A stretch of 64,000 bases of DNA, from contig JAJRPM010000009.1 in NCBI GenBank assembly GCA_024280775.1, positions 1-64,000 on the forward strand, read 5' to 3'. Shown here one piece after another: positions 27,549 through 35,943 of the stretch. Every line of letters begins with the position of its first letter. Positions within the stretch are counted from its first letter, which is position 1. Source of the DNA: Candidatus Zixiibacteriota bacterium. Lineage in GTDB: Bacteria; Zixibacteria; MSB-5A5; GN15; JACZUZ01. The translations under genes were made by a program, and so were the position numbers. The notes under the pieces were generated by a model. It did no database searches and was not told where the DNA came from. It saw only the letters and a list, made by a program, of their open reading frames with translations.

Positions 27549-28822
27549 GTCTTACGCTCTTTCTTCTTAGCGGCGGGGAATAAAATATTGTTCAGTATCA
27601 GACGATAGCCCGGGGAGTTTTTGTGGAATTTTAATTCGGTCTTGGGGTCGCCTACCATGTGACGGTAGTCCTCGGGGTCGTGGCCGCCCAGGAACGTGAA
27701 TGACCCACGTCCGACATTGCCGTGAATGTAACGCACTTCGGGATAGCCGTCTACTTCGCCGAGTATCGTCACATGCTTCTTGAGCACATCCTTAAAGAAC
27801 CCTGTTGTCTGCCCCATAAAACCCGGGACAGCGCTCACATGATCCTGAACCAACATCGTCGGCACCGGGTCAAGTTTCGCCGAAAACTCAAAGAGATAAA
27901 ACACATCATTACTTTCATCGGTAAACTTCGCCATTCTATCGGGATAGGTGTCAATGTTACTGTGCCGGTACACCAGGGCGTTCAAGTCCGGCTTGAAATT
28001 CTCAAAAGCAAACGTGTTACTATAATCGAGATGTTCCAAAGCATCAGGATCAACCGGATCACCATCAAATTGCTGTGGCACAATATCAGTTCCAAGGGAC
28101 GCAAGCGCTACATCAATCGTCTCTGGAGCCGAACACATCGCAAACAAAAAGCCGCCGCGAGTAACATACTCGTGAATCTCAATCGCCACATCGCCCTTCA
28201 TTTTTGAAACTTTGGTAAAACCTAACTTGCGCGCCATATCAATATTCTTTTGCACATCCTGTTGATACCAAAGCTGATTGCGATAGGCCGAGTAGAACTT
28301 TCCATACTGGCCGGTGAAATCCTCGTGATGCAAATGCAACCAGTCGTAGTCCTCAAGACGCCCGCTGAGAACTTCCTCATCCCAGATTTTATCATAAGGA
28401 ATTTCCGCATAAGCCAGCGCCAGTGTCACTGCGTCATCCCAGGGCTGATGTGAAGGTGGAGTGTAGACCGCAATTTTCGGCGGCTTCTCCAACTGCGCCT
28501 TCTCCATATTCTCAACTTCGATAGTTTGATAAATATCGGCGGCTTGCGATGAGTTTATCTCTTCAAAAGTAACCCCACGTGAAAGCAGCCTATCTTCAAG
28601 GCCTGCATATTTGTCACACAAGAACGAGCCGCCCCGATAGTTAAGCAACCATTCGGCTGTGCCGCCTTCTTCAAGAACCCAGAAAGTTACACCATAGGCT
28701 TTCAAATGATCTGTCTGAGTATCGTCCATCGGAATCAAAATCCGCTGGGCGAACACTCCCGCCGGTAGAGCAAATGCCAACACTAGGGTCGATAGCGCCA
28801 ATATATATGTATGTCTTTTCAT
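27545..28822 (-). CDS. Secreted conserved protein, family often mislabelled asparagine synthetase B
   Basis: 425 residues with a clear signal peptide (basic start, hydrophobic core, FALPAGVFAQ cleavage region). The mature N-terminus RILIPMDDTQTDHLKAYGVTFWVLEEG and LNYRGGSFLCDKY match a family I know from Bacteroidota genomes where it is annotated asparagine synthetase B, without any synthetase domain. The middle has a flavodoxin/amidotransferase-like pattern (PPKIAVYTPPS, DYDWLHLHHEDF, GGFLFAMCSAPETIDVAL) with a Cys after a strand, as in a DJ-1/GATase nucleophile elbow; that is inference. C-terminal GHDPEDYRH and PGYRLILNNILFPA are typical. Role unknown; probably periplasmic. Confidence 0.82.
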   Translation of the reverse strand: MKRHTYILALSTLVLAFALPAGVFAQRILIPMDDTQTDHLKAYGVTFWVLEEGGTAEWLLNYRGGSFLCDKYAGLEDRLLSRGVTFEEINSSQAADIYQTIEVENMEKAQLEKPPKIAVYTPPSHQPWDDAVTLALAYAEIPYDKIWDEEVLSGRLEDYDWLHLHHEDFTGQYGKFYSAYRNQLWYQQDVQKNIDMARKLGFTKVSKMKGDVAIEIHEYVTRGGFLFAMCSAPETIDVALASLGTDIVPQQFDGDPVDPDALEHLDYSNTFAFENFKPDLNALVYRHSNIDTYPDRMAKFTDESNDVFYLFEFSAKLDPVPTMLVQDHVSAVPGFMGQTTGFFKDVLKKHVTILGEVDGYPEVRYIHGNVGRGSFTFLGGHDPEDYRHMVGDPKTELKFHKNSPGYRLILNNILFPAAKKKERKT

Positions 28823-28867
28823 GGTATTTCTTTAACGTTTGAGTCTACTTAATGTTCATTCTTACTC

Positions 28868-28903
28868 GTCATCGCGAGGAGCGCAGCGACGGGGCAATCC
28901 CGG
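28868..28903. repeat. Dispersed GTCATCGCGAGGAGCG-type repeat
   Basis: The stretch from GTCATCGCGAGGAGCG through GGGGCAATCCCGG matches the two elements at 48095-48163. It lies between the secreted protein and rarA. Read as protein the family gives the SRGAQRRGNP string that fills databases with spurious ORFs in many uncultured bacteria. It is a short non-autonomous repeat. Confidence 0.65.
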
Positions 28904-28916
28904 TCGCAATAGACAA

Positions 28917-30302
28917 CTATTTCCCCGGCTTCTTTTTAGCTTTCATCAATTCGGCTCGCTTTTGGCGATACCTATTAACATAATCGGCGATTTTCTCCTC
29001 ACGGCCGCTGGTTTTGGGATGATAAAGCACGTTACCAGCTAGTTCCTCTGGAAAATACTCCTGATCGGTGATGCCATCAGCGAATTCATGCGCGTATTTG
29101 TAGTCTTTGCCATAGCCCAGGCCTTTCATCAACTTTGTTGGGGCATTACGAATATCCAACGGAGCAGGCAAAGAGCCGGAGGATTGCGCAAGTTTCAACG
29201 CCGCTTTCCAGGCTGTGTATGCGCTATTGGATTTCGGCGCGCAGGCCAGATAAATCACAAGTTCAGCTATCGCCAATTCACCTTCGGGCGAGCCCAGCAT
29301 ATGGAAACTATCACGCGCAGCAATCGCCAGCAGTAGCGCATTTGGGTCGGCCAGGCCGATATCCTCGCTGGCGAATCGAATCAGGCGACGCAGAATATAC
29401 ATCGGCGGCTCACCCCCGGAAATCATCCTCGCCAGCCAATACAGCGCCGCATCGGGATCACCACCGCGAATAGTCTTGTGCAAAGCCGAAATAATATTGT
29501 AATGCTCCTCACCGGCCTTGTCATACATCGAGATGTTCTTCTGATGAACACCCTGCAAGCGCTCAAGTGTCACTACAATCTCAGATTCATCCTTGGCGTT
29601 TGCCTGCGCATCCAAAACTGTCACTTCCAACAAACCCAGCGCCCGACGCGCATCACCATCGGCGGCGCTCACCAAAAACTCCAGCGCATCAGCGGGCAAA
29701 CGTATCGGCAAATCTCCGAGACCGTTTTGGGAATCCTCCAGCGCTTGCTGAACAATCGCCTTCAGGTCTTCGGCGCTTAGTCTTTCGAGTGTGTACACGC
29801 GGCAACGTGACAATAGCGCCGAGTTGATTTCGAATGACGGATTCTCAGTGGTGGCGCCTAGCAAAACAATATCGCCGGATTCTACATAGGGGAGGAATGC
29901 ATCCTGTTGGGCTTTGTTGAAACGATGGATTTCATCGATGAAGACATAGGTTTTTTTGCCGGTGGCCCGTCGATATTTCCCCGAATCCGCCAGCAGGGCT
30001 TTGACCTCTTTGATAGAAGCCACCACCGCCGAAAAAGAGACAAATTGCCCGGAAGTCGCCCGCGCAATCAAACGCACCAAAGTAGTCTTGCCCGACCCCG
30101 GAGGCCCCCAAAAAATAATCGAACCAACCGTATCAGATTCAATAGCCCGCCGCAAAGGCCCGTCCGGCCCCATGATTTTCCCCTGCCCCACAAAAGCCGA
30201 GACCTCCCGAGGCCGCATACGCTCAGCCAGCGGTGACTGCGTCAACGGCGCATCGGCGCCTGTGCGTATCTCAGCGTCTGTCTGTGGGGCGAAGAGGGAC
30301 AT
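28917..30302 (-). CDS. rarA: Replication-associated recombination protein A (RarA/MgsA)
   Basis: 461 residues. AAA+ core with Walker A GPPGSGKTT, Walker B VFIDEIHRFN, sensor-like GATTENPSFEINSALLSR with the arginine finger, followed by the C-terminal helical domain (GGDPDAALYWLARMISGGE, RRLIRFASEDIGLADPNAL) that mediates tetramers. It works at stalled replication forks. 5 bases downstream of the HEPN-like gene, so the two are probably co-transcribed. The last 20 residues are Lys-rich. Confidence 0.96.
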   Translation of the reverse strand: MSLFAPQTDAEIRTGADAPLTQSPLAERMRPREVSAFVGQGKIMGPDGPLRRAIESDTVGSIIFWGPPGSGKTTLVRLIARATSGQFVSFSAVVASIKEVKALLADSGKYRRATGKKTYVFIDEIHRFNKAQQDAFLPYVESGDIVLLGATTENPSFEINSALLSRCRVYTLERLSAEDLKAIVQQALEDSQNGLGDLPIRLPADALEFLVSAADGDARRALGLLEVTVLDAQANAKDESEIVVTLERLQGVHQKNISMYDKAGEEHYNIISALHKTIRGGDPDAALYWLARMISGGEPPMYILRRLIRFASEDIGLADPNALLLAIAARDSFHMLGSPEGELAIAELVIYLACAPKSNSAYTAWKAALKLAQSSGSLPAPLDIRNAPTKLMKGLGYGKDYKYAHEFADGITDQEYFPEELAGNVLYHPKTSGREEKIADYVNRYRQKRAELMKAKKKPGK

Positions 30303-30307
30303 AAGGT

Positions 30308-31027
30308 CTACTTTTCTGATGAAGGCGAATAGCTTGAGTCTCCTAATTCACAAATGAAATCTTCGAGACTAATCCTTCTATTCCCTATTCTAATTCTCAA
30401 AGGGGCGGTCGAGATGAAGTCCTTGTTTTTGTTTTCAAGGAACCGGAGAATCTTGTAGACGGTGATGATAGTTATCCGCGCATCCTCTCTATCGACTCTA
30501 CGAGGGAATATGTTCAGACCGAGTCTCTTGGTTTTTCGTGTTGTCCGGTCATACCGTGCATCGAAATCCTTACTGCTGTACCCCAACATTTCTGGGCCTC
30601 CCACAAATGACAATTCTGATTCTTTGTGTTCTATCGTTGCTTTCCAAATGTGGTTGTGAGCAAGTGCGTTTCTAATGGCGAATAATTCCATAAGTTCATC
30701 GCAATACACTGCTCTCTCGTTCTCGTTTGAGAAGTCAGCAATGGTGAATTGGTTCTTGAAAAACTTACTCATTGAACGCCCATTCTCTTTGGCGTCTCTC
30801 AATTTGGTCGTGTCCTTCAATACGCAAAATGTCCGATGGAGAGCAGATTCCAAAAGATGAATGGACAGGACAATAATCGCTGAGCTATTTCCGTTTTCTG
30901 GAGCCGATGTCTGTACTTCATTGGCCGTACGCATTTTTGATTTCGACAACTCGTTCCAAAGTATGCCGATTGGGATTAGCCATGCATCGATTAGGACACT
31001 ATAGATTCCGGATTTCGGCTCATCCAT
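30308..31027 (-). CDS. HEPN-like protein, unknown function
   Basis: 239 residues, soluble, no recognised family. The helical N-terminal half contains an acidic residue in a long helix (SIHLLESALHRTF) and then IRNALAHNHIW, an R-x4-H pattern typical of HEPN domains, which are often ribonucleases in toxin or defence systems. After residue about 150 it is rich in Arg/Lys with a beta-like segment. AAGGA upstream of ATG 31027 at 11 bases. The composition is more AT-rich than rarA. No antitoxin or nucleotidyltransferase partner adjoins it; its downstream neighbour is rarA. It could also be a host regulator rather than a nuclease. Confidence 0.55.
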   Translation of the reverse strand: MDEPKSGIYSVLIDAWLIPIGILWNELSKSKMRTANEVQTSAPENGNSSAIIVLSIHLLESALHRTFCVLKDTTKLRDAKENGRSMSKFFKNQFTIADFSNENERAVYCDELMELFAIRNALAHNHIWKATIEHKESELSFVGGPEMLGYSSKDFDARYDRTTRKTKRLGLNIFPRRVDREDARITIITVYKILRFLENKNKDFISTAPLRIRIGNRRISLEDFICELGDSSYSPSSEK

Positions 31028-31198
31028 ATTTGGGTTTCCTTCTCATGACGAACCATGATAGCGCCGGGAGACAACATTCTCAATCACTTTAGAGTCCAAA
31101 GTTTTTTCGAATAATTCCTCCAAACAAAGGTCCTCTAGCCGTATGAATCCACTTGCGAGGATTTTCAAAAGACCAACCCAACAAAAGGAAGAACCATC

Positions 31199-31384
31199 AT
31201 GCCCAAATGCCCACATTGCAAAGAAGCTATTACCCTCGATTCAGCTAGAAAAGACAGCGCCGATGAGGTGCAGAAGGATGTCGAAGGAACCGTCAAGAAG
31301 GAAATCATGTACTCCTGTCCGCATTGTGACTGTGTGCTCGGTTTCGCCTTCTTTCTAGGTGGTCTATTGACCGGCAGGCCGTAG
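31199..31384 (+). CDS. Small zinc-ribbon protein
   Basis: 61 residues with CPHC at residues 4-7 and CPHC at about 40-43 plus one more Cys two residues on, making a likely zinc ribbon or rubredoxin-like knuckle; the last residues are hydrophobic (GFAFFLGGLLTG), perhaps a membrane-touching helix. AAGGAAG stands 8 bases before ATG 31199. A second frame from 31143 in another phase is not supported. A good terminator follows at 31428. Function unknown. Confidence 0.75.
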   Translation: MPKCPHCKEAITLDSARKDSADEVQKDVEGTVKKEIMYSCPHCDCVLGFAFFLGGLLTGRP

Positions 31385-31427
31385 CAAGCTCAGCAACTGC
31401 TACCCAGAATTCAACCGCATATAAGAA

Positions 31428-31462
31428 GCAACCCGCCGGGGAAAACCCGACGGGCTGCTTTT
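31428..31462 (+). terminator. Rho-independent terminator
   Basis: GCA-CCCG-GGG pairs with CCC-CGGG-TGC around a GAAAA loop, with small bulges, then TTTT (31459-31462). It ends the zinc-ribbon transcript, 44 bases after the stop codon. Confidence 0.75.
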
Positions 31463-31502
31463 ACTCACATGAAACGGTAGGAACTAAGAGACCAAGGGGA
31501 TG

Positions 31503-31934
31503 CTACAATTTGGTCGAGCTGAAATTCAATGTGCCATAGACATTTGTCAAAGTTACCGTAATTGTCCAGGCTCCGGCTACTCCTGTGGCGGTTGGCTCAT
31601 TGAGACTGGCTACCAGCGGATTCGCATAAACCTGTGTACCGTTGGCGTCGGTCATGGTTACCGAAACCGTACCGGAATCTACCGCCGAAGAATGATTGAT
31701 AGTCGCCTGCTGGCCGGTGTTCTGCCAAGTGTAGACCATGGTCGCGGTAACATTGTCGATAGCTGTGGCCTGGAATGAGAATGCGTCCTGATTATTCACA
31801 ATCTCCGGCTGAAATGCATTCAATGACGAATTCGGATTGCTACTGCTACTGCAACCAACAGTCAGAGCCATCACTGCTACCAATGCCACTGCGATACTTG
31901 TTGTGCTACGTTTGATGGATGTAAATGAGGTCAT
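31503..31934 (-). CDS. Predicted lipoprotein with beta-sandwich domain
   Basis: 143 residues. Signal peptide with lipobox LTVGC at about residues 24-28, followed by a Ser/Asn linker and about 90 residues of alternating strands; YTWQNTGQQATINHSS and GVAGAWTITVTLTNVYGTLNFS resemble the PPC-like or Ig-like sandwich of secreted enzymes. It has no catalytic motif. AAGGAG lies 5 bases before ATG 31934. Probably envelope-attached; role unknown. Confidence 0.78.
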   Translation of the reverse strand: MTSFTSIKRSTTSIAVALVAVMALTVGCSSSSNPNSSLNAFQPEIVNNQDAFSFQATAIDNVTATMVYTWQNTGQQATINHSSAVDSGTVSVTMTDANGTQVYANPLVASLNEPTATGVAGAWTITVTLTNVYGTLNFSSTKL

Positions 31935-32183
31935 AAACTCTCCTTAAGCTCAGGGTCGGAAGATTTCCGGGTTACCTGCTTGGGTTATTTTCGTTCTTCT
32001 TCCTCATCTATCGACCCGCTACATCCCGGAATTCAGGAGCGCCCCAAAATAGTTTGACTTTTATTCGATAAACCCCTCGATTCCCCGCCGAAACCAGCAG
32101 AATCTGTCGATTTAGACCAATTCAATCCTTTTCGGGTGCGCATCATGGCCCATTGATATCCGTGTTATTTCGTTGGCGGAAAC

Positions 32184-32213
32184 TTGCCACAGTAGCTTCT
32201 TTTCTTGTATAAT
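32184..32213 (+). promoter_or_regulatory. Promoter of the tyrosine degradation operon
   Basis: TTGCCA (32184-32189), 18-base spacer, perfect TATAAT (32208-32213). The expected start near 32220 gives hppD a leader of about 140 bases. Confidence 0.65.
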
Positions 32214-32219
32214 ATATAG

Positions 32220-32359
32220 AGAAGCGCTACCCGCAATCGGGCAGGCCGATACGGGATTTCAGCTTGTCCCGTTCGGTGGCGGTCAAATACAAACCACGGT
32301 AACACCGTACGTTGCAAAATGTTACGGGATAAACAAAATGCTATGGAGGGTATCGCATT
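32220..32359 (+). promoter_or_regulatory. Structured 5' leader of hppD, candidate regulatory RNA
   Basis: About 140 untranslated bases between the promoter and ATG 32360. Two hairpins are evident: ACGGGA (32251-32256) with TCCCGT (32267-32272), and ACGGT with ACCGT around an AAC loop near 32296-32309. A shorter CCCG/CGGG stem precedes them. The ribosome site GGAGGG is at 32345-32350. No known riboswitch class is recognised. It may sense tyrosine-pathway intermediates or simply stabilise the mRNA. Confidence 0.4.
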
Positions 32360-33508
32360 ATGTCTGATTCCAAAGATCCTATCGGTATTCGTAAATATGA
32401 CTTCGTAGAATTCTATGTCGGCTCGGCGAAAATGGTCGCCTATTGGTATGCCAAAGTTTTCGGCATGGAAATCACCGCCTATCTCGGCCCCGAAACCGGA
32501 GTCCGCGACACAGTTTCCTACTATCTAACCAAGAACGATTTGAAGTTCGTGGTCACCTCGCCGGCTCAACCGGGCAATTTCGACGTATGGGGATTCATTC
32601 AAAAGCATGGCGATGGTGTAAAGCGCTGGGCGATTGAAGTTGATGATGTAAGCGCCGCATTCAACTACGCCACTTCGCGCGGAGCGGTGATGGTCCGCAG
32701 GCCGGAAAAACTCGAAGACACACATGGTTATGTCGAAGAGGCGGCGATTCGTCTTTATGATGACACTGAGTTGGTTTATGTAAATCGCGATCACTACGAT
32801 TATCTTTTCAAACCCAAGTATTGTGTTCCGGTGCAACAGTTGAATCTGGAAGCCAAAGACACCGGTGTAGTTGGGATTGACCACATCGTCGGTAACGTTC
32901 GTGAAAACGAGATGTCACTATGGGCGGACTATTTTAACTCCTGCATGGGGTTCGAGACCTTCGTTGATTTCAAAGCCGGTGATATCGGCACAAAATTCTC
33001 AGCGCTACTTTCAAAAGTTGTGCGCTCTGCCGATAGTGTAATTCGCAACCCGATAAATGAGCCATATCGCGGCGCCAAGAAATCACAAATCGAAGAGTAC
33101 ATAGAGCAATACTACGGTTCAGGTGTCCAGCATATTGCGATTCAAACCGAGGACATAGTGAAGACCATCGCCGCGCTCCGCGAGAATGGCATGGAATTCC
33201 TTAATATCCCTGACACATACTATGATATGCTTCGCGGTCGTGAAGATCTGAATATCGAAGAAAGCATCGACGACCTGCAAAAACATCGTATTCTCTGTGA
33301 CAAAGAAAGCAAAGGATATTTGTTGCAACTGTTCACCAAGCCGATTGGTGACCGTCCGACATTTTTCTTTGAGATCATACAACGTCACGGCGGTAGTGAA
33401 GGTTTCGGCAAAGGCAACTTCCAAGCGCTGTTCGAATCAATCGAACTGGACCAAAAGTTGCGCGGCAACCTGGAACGCAAACCCGAAGATGTGATGCCAC
33501 CCTGCTAG
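32360..33508 (+). CDS. hppD: 4-hydroxyphenylpyruvate dioxygenase
   Basis: 382 residues. Two glyoxalase-type halves; the iron ligands His175 (GIDHIVGNV), His258 (GVQHIAIQT) and Glu338 (FFFEIIQRHG) are in place, as are the C-terminal GFGKGNFQALFESIE helix and the long SIDDLQKHRILCD loop. It converts 4-hydroxyphenylpyruvate with O2 to homogentisate and CO2. First gene of the operon hppD-hmgA-aminotransferase-fahA-flavin reductase-aacS, behind a good promoter and a structured leader. Oxygen-dependent, so the host meets oxygen. Confidence 0.97.
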   Translation: MSDSKDPIGIRKYDFVEFYVGSAKMVAYWYAKVFGMEITAYLGPETGVRDTVSYYLTKNDLKFVVTSPAQPGNFDVWGFIQKHGDGVKRWAIEVDDVSAAFNYATSRGAVMVRRPEKLEDTHGYVEEAAIRLYDDTELVYVNRDHYDYLFKPKYCVPVQQLNLEAKDTGVVGIDHIVGNVRENEMSLWADYFNSCMGFETFVDFKAGDIGTKFSALLSKVVRSADSVIRNPINEPYRGAKKSQIEEYIEQYYGSGVQHIAIQTEDIVKTIAALRENGMEFLNIPDTYYDMLRGREDLNIEESIDDLQKHRILCDKESKGYLLQLFTKPIGDRPTFFFEIIQRHGGSEGFGKGNFQALFESIELDQKLRGNLERKPEDVMPPC

Positions 33509-33554
33509 GGTTTCGGTCGCGAACAAATCACAATAGAAAAAACAGAATACATAT

Positions 33555-34724
33555 ATGCCACATTATCACAAACTAGGTGAGATACCTCGTGTTAAGCACA
33601 CGACATTCTACAAGCCCGACGGAAAATCGCTATATCGCGAGGAGTTGGTCTCCAGCAAAGGTTTTTCGGGGATATATTCAACCAAGTATCACTACCACCT
33701 TCCGACAAAAATCCTGCGAGTCAAAGAGCTTGATCTGCACAAAGATGTCGCCTGGCCCGAAGCGCCGGTGCTGTATTACCATTGCTTCACTGACAAAAAA
33801 CAAACGCCCGGTGATTTTATTCGTTCCAGAAATGTGTTCTTGCAGAATGAGCATTGCACTATGGCCACTGCGCATATCTCCGAAGACACAGAGGATTTCT
33901 ATCGCAATGCCTATGGCAACGAGTATGTCTTTGTGCACTATGGCAGCGGAACATTCAAGAGCGACTACGGCGAAATTCCTTTTATCGCCGGTGACCAGTT
34001 CATTATTCCACGCGCAGTGACACATCAATTCAAGTTCGATGATTACAGCGCCAAAAACAAACTGTTGATAGTAGAGTCCGACACCGCGTTTGAAATACCG
34101 CGTCACTACATGTGCGAATATGGACAGCTAAGTGAAAACGCCCCCTATTCCGAACGCGATTTTAAATTGCCTGAAAATCTTCAGTCAATCGATGAATCAG
34201 GTGAGTTTCGTATCATTGTAAAAATGGGGAAGCGCTATTTCGAACACATTATGCCGGACCATCCCTATGGAGTTGTCGGTTGGGATGGATTCTTGTATCC
34301 CTACGCGTTCAATATCAAAGACTACCACCCCAAGGTCGGCAGAATACACTTGCCGCCGCCAGTGCATCTGGCTTTCACAACCCAACACTTCATTCTCTGC
34401 AACTTTGTCCCGCGACTGTTTGATTTCTATCCCGGAGCGATTCCAGCGCCATACTTTCATTCGAATGTCGATAGTGACGAAGTGCTGTATTATGTCGAAG
34501 GTGATTTCATGTCACGCACCGGAGTCGAGGAAGGATCAATTACCCTACATCCTGGCGGCATGCCTCACGGCCCACAGCCCGGCAAAACCGAATCTTCGGT
34601 CGGAGCAAAAGAAACAAAAGAGTATGCGGTGATGGTGGATACCTTTGCGCCTCTGTTGGCCACCACCAATGTACGTGACACTATCGACAAAGAATACGCC
34701 AAATCCTGGCTGTCGGGAGATTGA
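33555..34724 (+). CDS. hmgA: Homogentisate 1,2-dioxygenase
   Basis: 389 residues of the cupin-fold ring-cleaving dioxygenase that opens homogentisate to maleylacetoacetate. The N-terminal part (GDQFIIPRAVTHQFKFDD) is a cupin-like barrel; the iron site is in the C-terminal barrel, with His302 and Glu309 in FHSNVDSDEVLYY and His338 in GGMPHGPQPG as likely ligands. It is about 50 residues shorter than the human or Pseudomonas enzyme, a form I associate with Bacteroidota and relatives. It starts 46 bases after hppD. Confidence 0.94.
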   Translation: MPHYHKLGEIPRVKHTTFYKPDGKSLYREELVSSKGFSGIYSTKYHYHLPTKILRVKELDLHKDVAWPEAPVLYYHCFTDKKQTPGDFIRSRNVFLQNEHCTMATAHISEDTEDFYRNAYGNEYVFVHYGSGTFKSDYGEIPFIAGDQFIIPRAVTHQFKFDDYSAKNKLLIVESDTAFEIPRHYMCEYGQLSENAPYSERDFKLPENLQSIDESGEFRIIVKMGKRYFEHIMPDHPYGVVGWDGFLYPYAFNIKDYHPKVGRIHLPPPVHLAFTTQHFILCNFVPRLFDFYPGAIPAPYFHSNVDSDEVLYYVEGDFMSRTGVEEGSITLHPGGMPHGPQPGKTESSVGAKETKEYAVMVDTFAPLLATTNVRDTIDKEYAKSWLSGD

Positions 34725-34729
34725 ACGCA

Positions 34730-35887
34730 ATGACCACTCAATGCACACCCGATATACCGGCGTCTAATGCTGATTCCGGAAAAGGCGTCCAGATTCCTGA
34801 GCACGTGCGCTCACTGGTTCCCTACAAGTCCGGCAAGAACATCTCCGAATTGGCAAGAGAGAAGGGTTTGAAGCAAATTGTTAAACTGGCTTCAAATGAA
34901 AACCCGCTTGGCTGTTCGCCACTGGCGCTGGAAGCAATCAAACGCTCGGTAAACGAAGCCTATCGTTATGTAGACCCCGGCGCATATGAATTAACAAAAG
35001 CGCTAAGTGAGTATCACAACCGTCCGAGAAATGAAATAATTTGCGGAGCCGGAACTGATTCTCTGCTGAGTTACATAATCTGCACTTTCTCCGAGGAGCG
35101 TGATGAGATACTGACTGCCGAATCTACATTTATCGGTATGTTCGTCAATGCGCAAAAATACAACCGCAAGATAGTGACAACTCCGATGGCAGATCATGGC
35201 TTCGACCTGCAATCGTTATCTGCGGCTGTCACTGACAATACGAAGATAATTTACCTTGCCAATCCGAATAACCCAACTGGAACAATGATCCAGAAGTCTG
35301 AGATGGATAAGTTCGTGGCAAGTGTTCCGCAACATATTCTCATCATCCTTGACGAAGCGTATTTCAACTATGCGCGTGAGTATGCCGAGTATCCGGATGG
35401 CATGGCGTACAAACAAGACAATGTGATTGTCACACGCACATTTTCCAAAGACTACGGACTGGCCGGATTGCGTGTGGGTTATGCGGTTGGACCTGAACGT
35501 TTGATTCATGAGCTATACAAAATGAAGTTACCATTTGAGCCGTCACATACCGCGCAATCAGCGGCGGTAGCGGCGCTAGATGACAAGAATTTCCTCACCA
35601 AGACACTCGAATTGAATCATCAGTCAATGGCTCAACTAGCCAAAGGGTTTGACGAATTGGGTTTGCAGTACATCAAGTCCTATACGAATTTCTTCTTGCT
35701 GATGCTAAATGATGAAAACCGGGCCGCTGAGTTCGCGCTTGAATGTATGAATCGCGGTTTGATTTTGCGGCATACAAAGCTATTTGGAGCTCCGCATGGA
35801 GTGCGCATCAATAGCGGCACAATAGAAGAAGGCGAATTTGCGTTGAAAGTGATAAAGGAAGTTTGGTCTCAATTACGCAACGCCTAG
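34730..35887 (+). CDS. Aminotransferase class I/II (HisC-like), probably aromatic
   Basis: 385 residues, PLP-dependent fold I. LASNENPLGCSP, the NPNNPTGTM block, LDEAYFNYA and TRTFSKDYGLAGLRVGY with the PLP Lys are seen, as is the C-terminal VRINSGT, matching the usual VRI(S/T)IGT. By sequence it is near histidinol-phosphate aminotransferase, but its place between hmgA and the fumarylacetoacetase points to conversion of tyrosine to 4-hydroxyphenylpyruvate, which the operon otherwise lacks. ATG 34730 follows the hmgA stop by 5 bases; TTG 34721 would overlap it. Confidence 0.9.
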   Translation: MTTQCTPDIPASNADSGKGVQIPEHVRSLVPYKSGKNISELAREKGLKQIVKLASNENPLGCSPLALEAIKRSVNEAYRYVDPGAYELTKALSEYHNRPRNEIICGAGTDSLLSYIICTFSEERDEILTAESTFIGMFVNAQKYNRKIVTTPMADHGFDLQSLSAAVTDNTKIIYLANPNNPTGTMIQKSEMDKFVASVPQHILIILDEAYFNYAREYAEYPDGMAYKQDNVIVTRTFSKDYGLAGLRVGYAVGPERLIHELYKMKLPFEPSHTAQSAAVAALDDKNFLTKTLELNHQSMAQLAKGFDELGLQYIKSYTNFFLLMLNDENRAAEFALECMNRGLILRHTKLFGAPHGVRINSGTIEEGEFALKVIKEVWSQLRNA

Positions 35888-35892
35888 ATTTC

Positions 35893-35935
35893 AATTGTTG
35901 AACAATTTGTCAGTCACTATCGCATAAAGGATAAT
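35893..35935 (+). promoter_or_regulatory. Palindrome overlapping a possible internal promoter
   Basis: AATTGT-TGA-ACAATT (35893-35907) is a perfect 6-bp dyad that runs into TTGTCA (35907-35912), which stands 17 bases from GATAAT (35930-35935). Transcription would begin at about 35942, so the fumarylacetoacetase ATG at 35944 would be almost leaderless. GATAAT overlaps the AAGGA Shine-Dalgarno site, so the promoter reading is uncertain. Confidence 0.28.
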
Positions 35936-35943
35936 TTGCAATT

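Noticed and set aside
30308-31027. Toxin-antitoxin pair around the HEPN-like gene
   Set aside because: No antitoxin, MNT nucleotidyltransferase or small partner gene adjoins it; only the single HEPN-like protein can be supported.
32220-32359. T-box or known riboswitch before hppD
   Set aside because: No T-box sequence (UGGNACC) or other known aptamer core is recognisable; only hairpins can be claimed.
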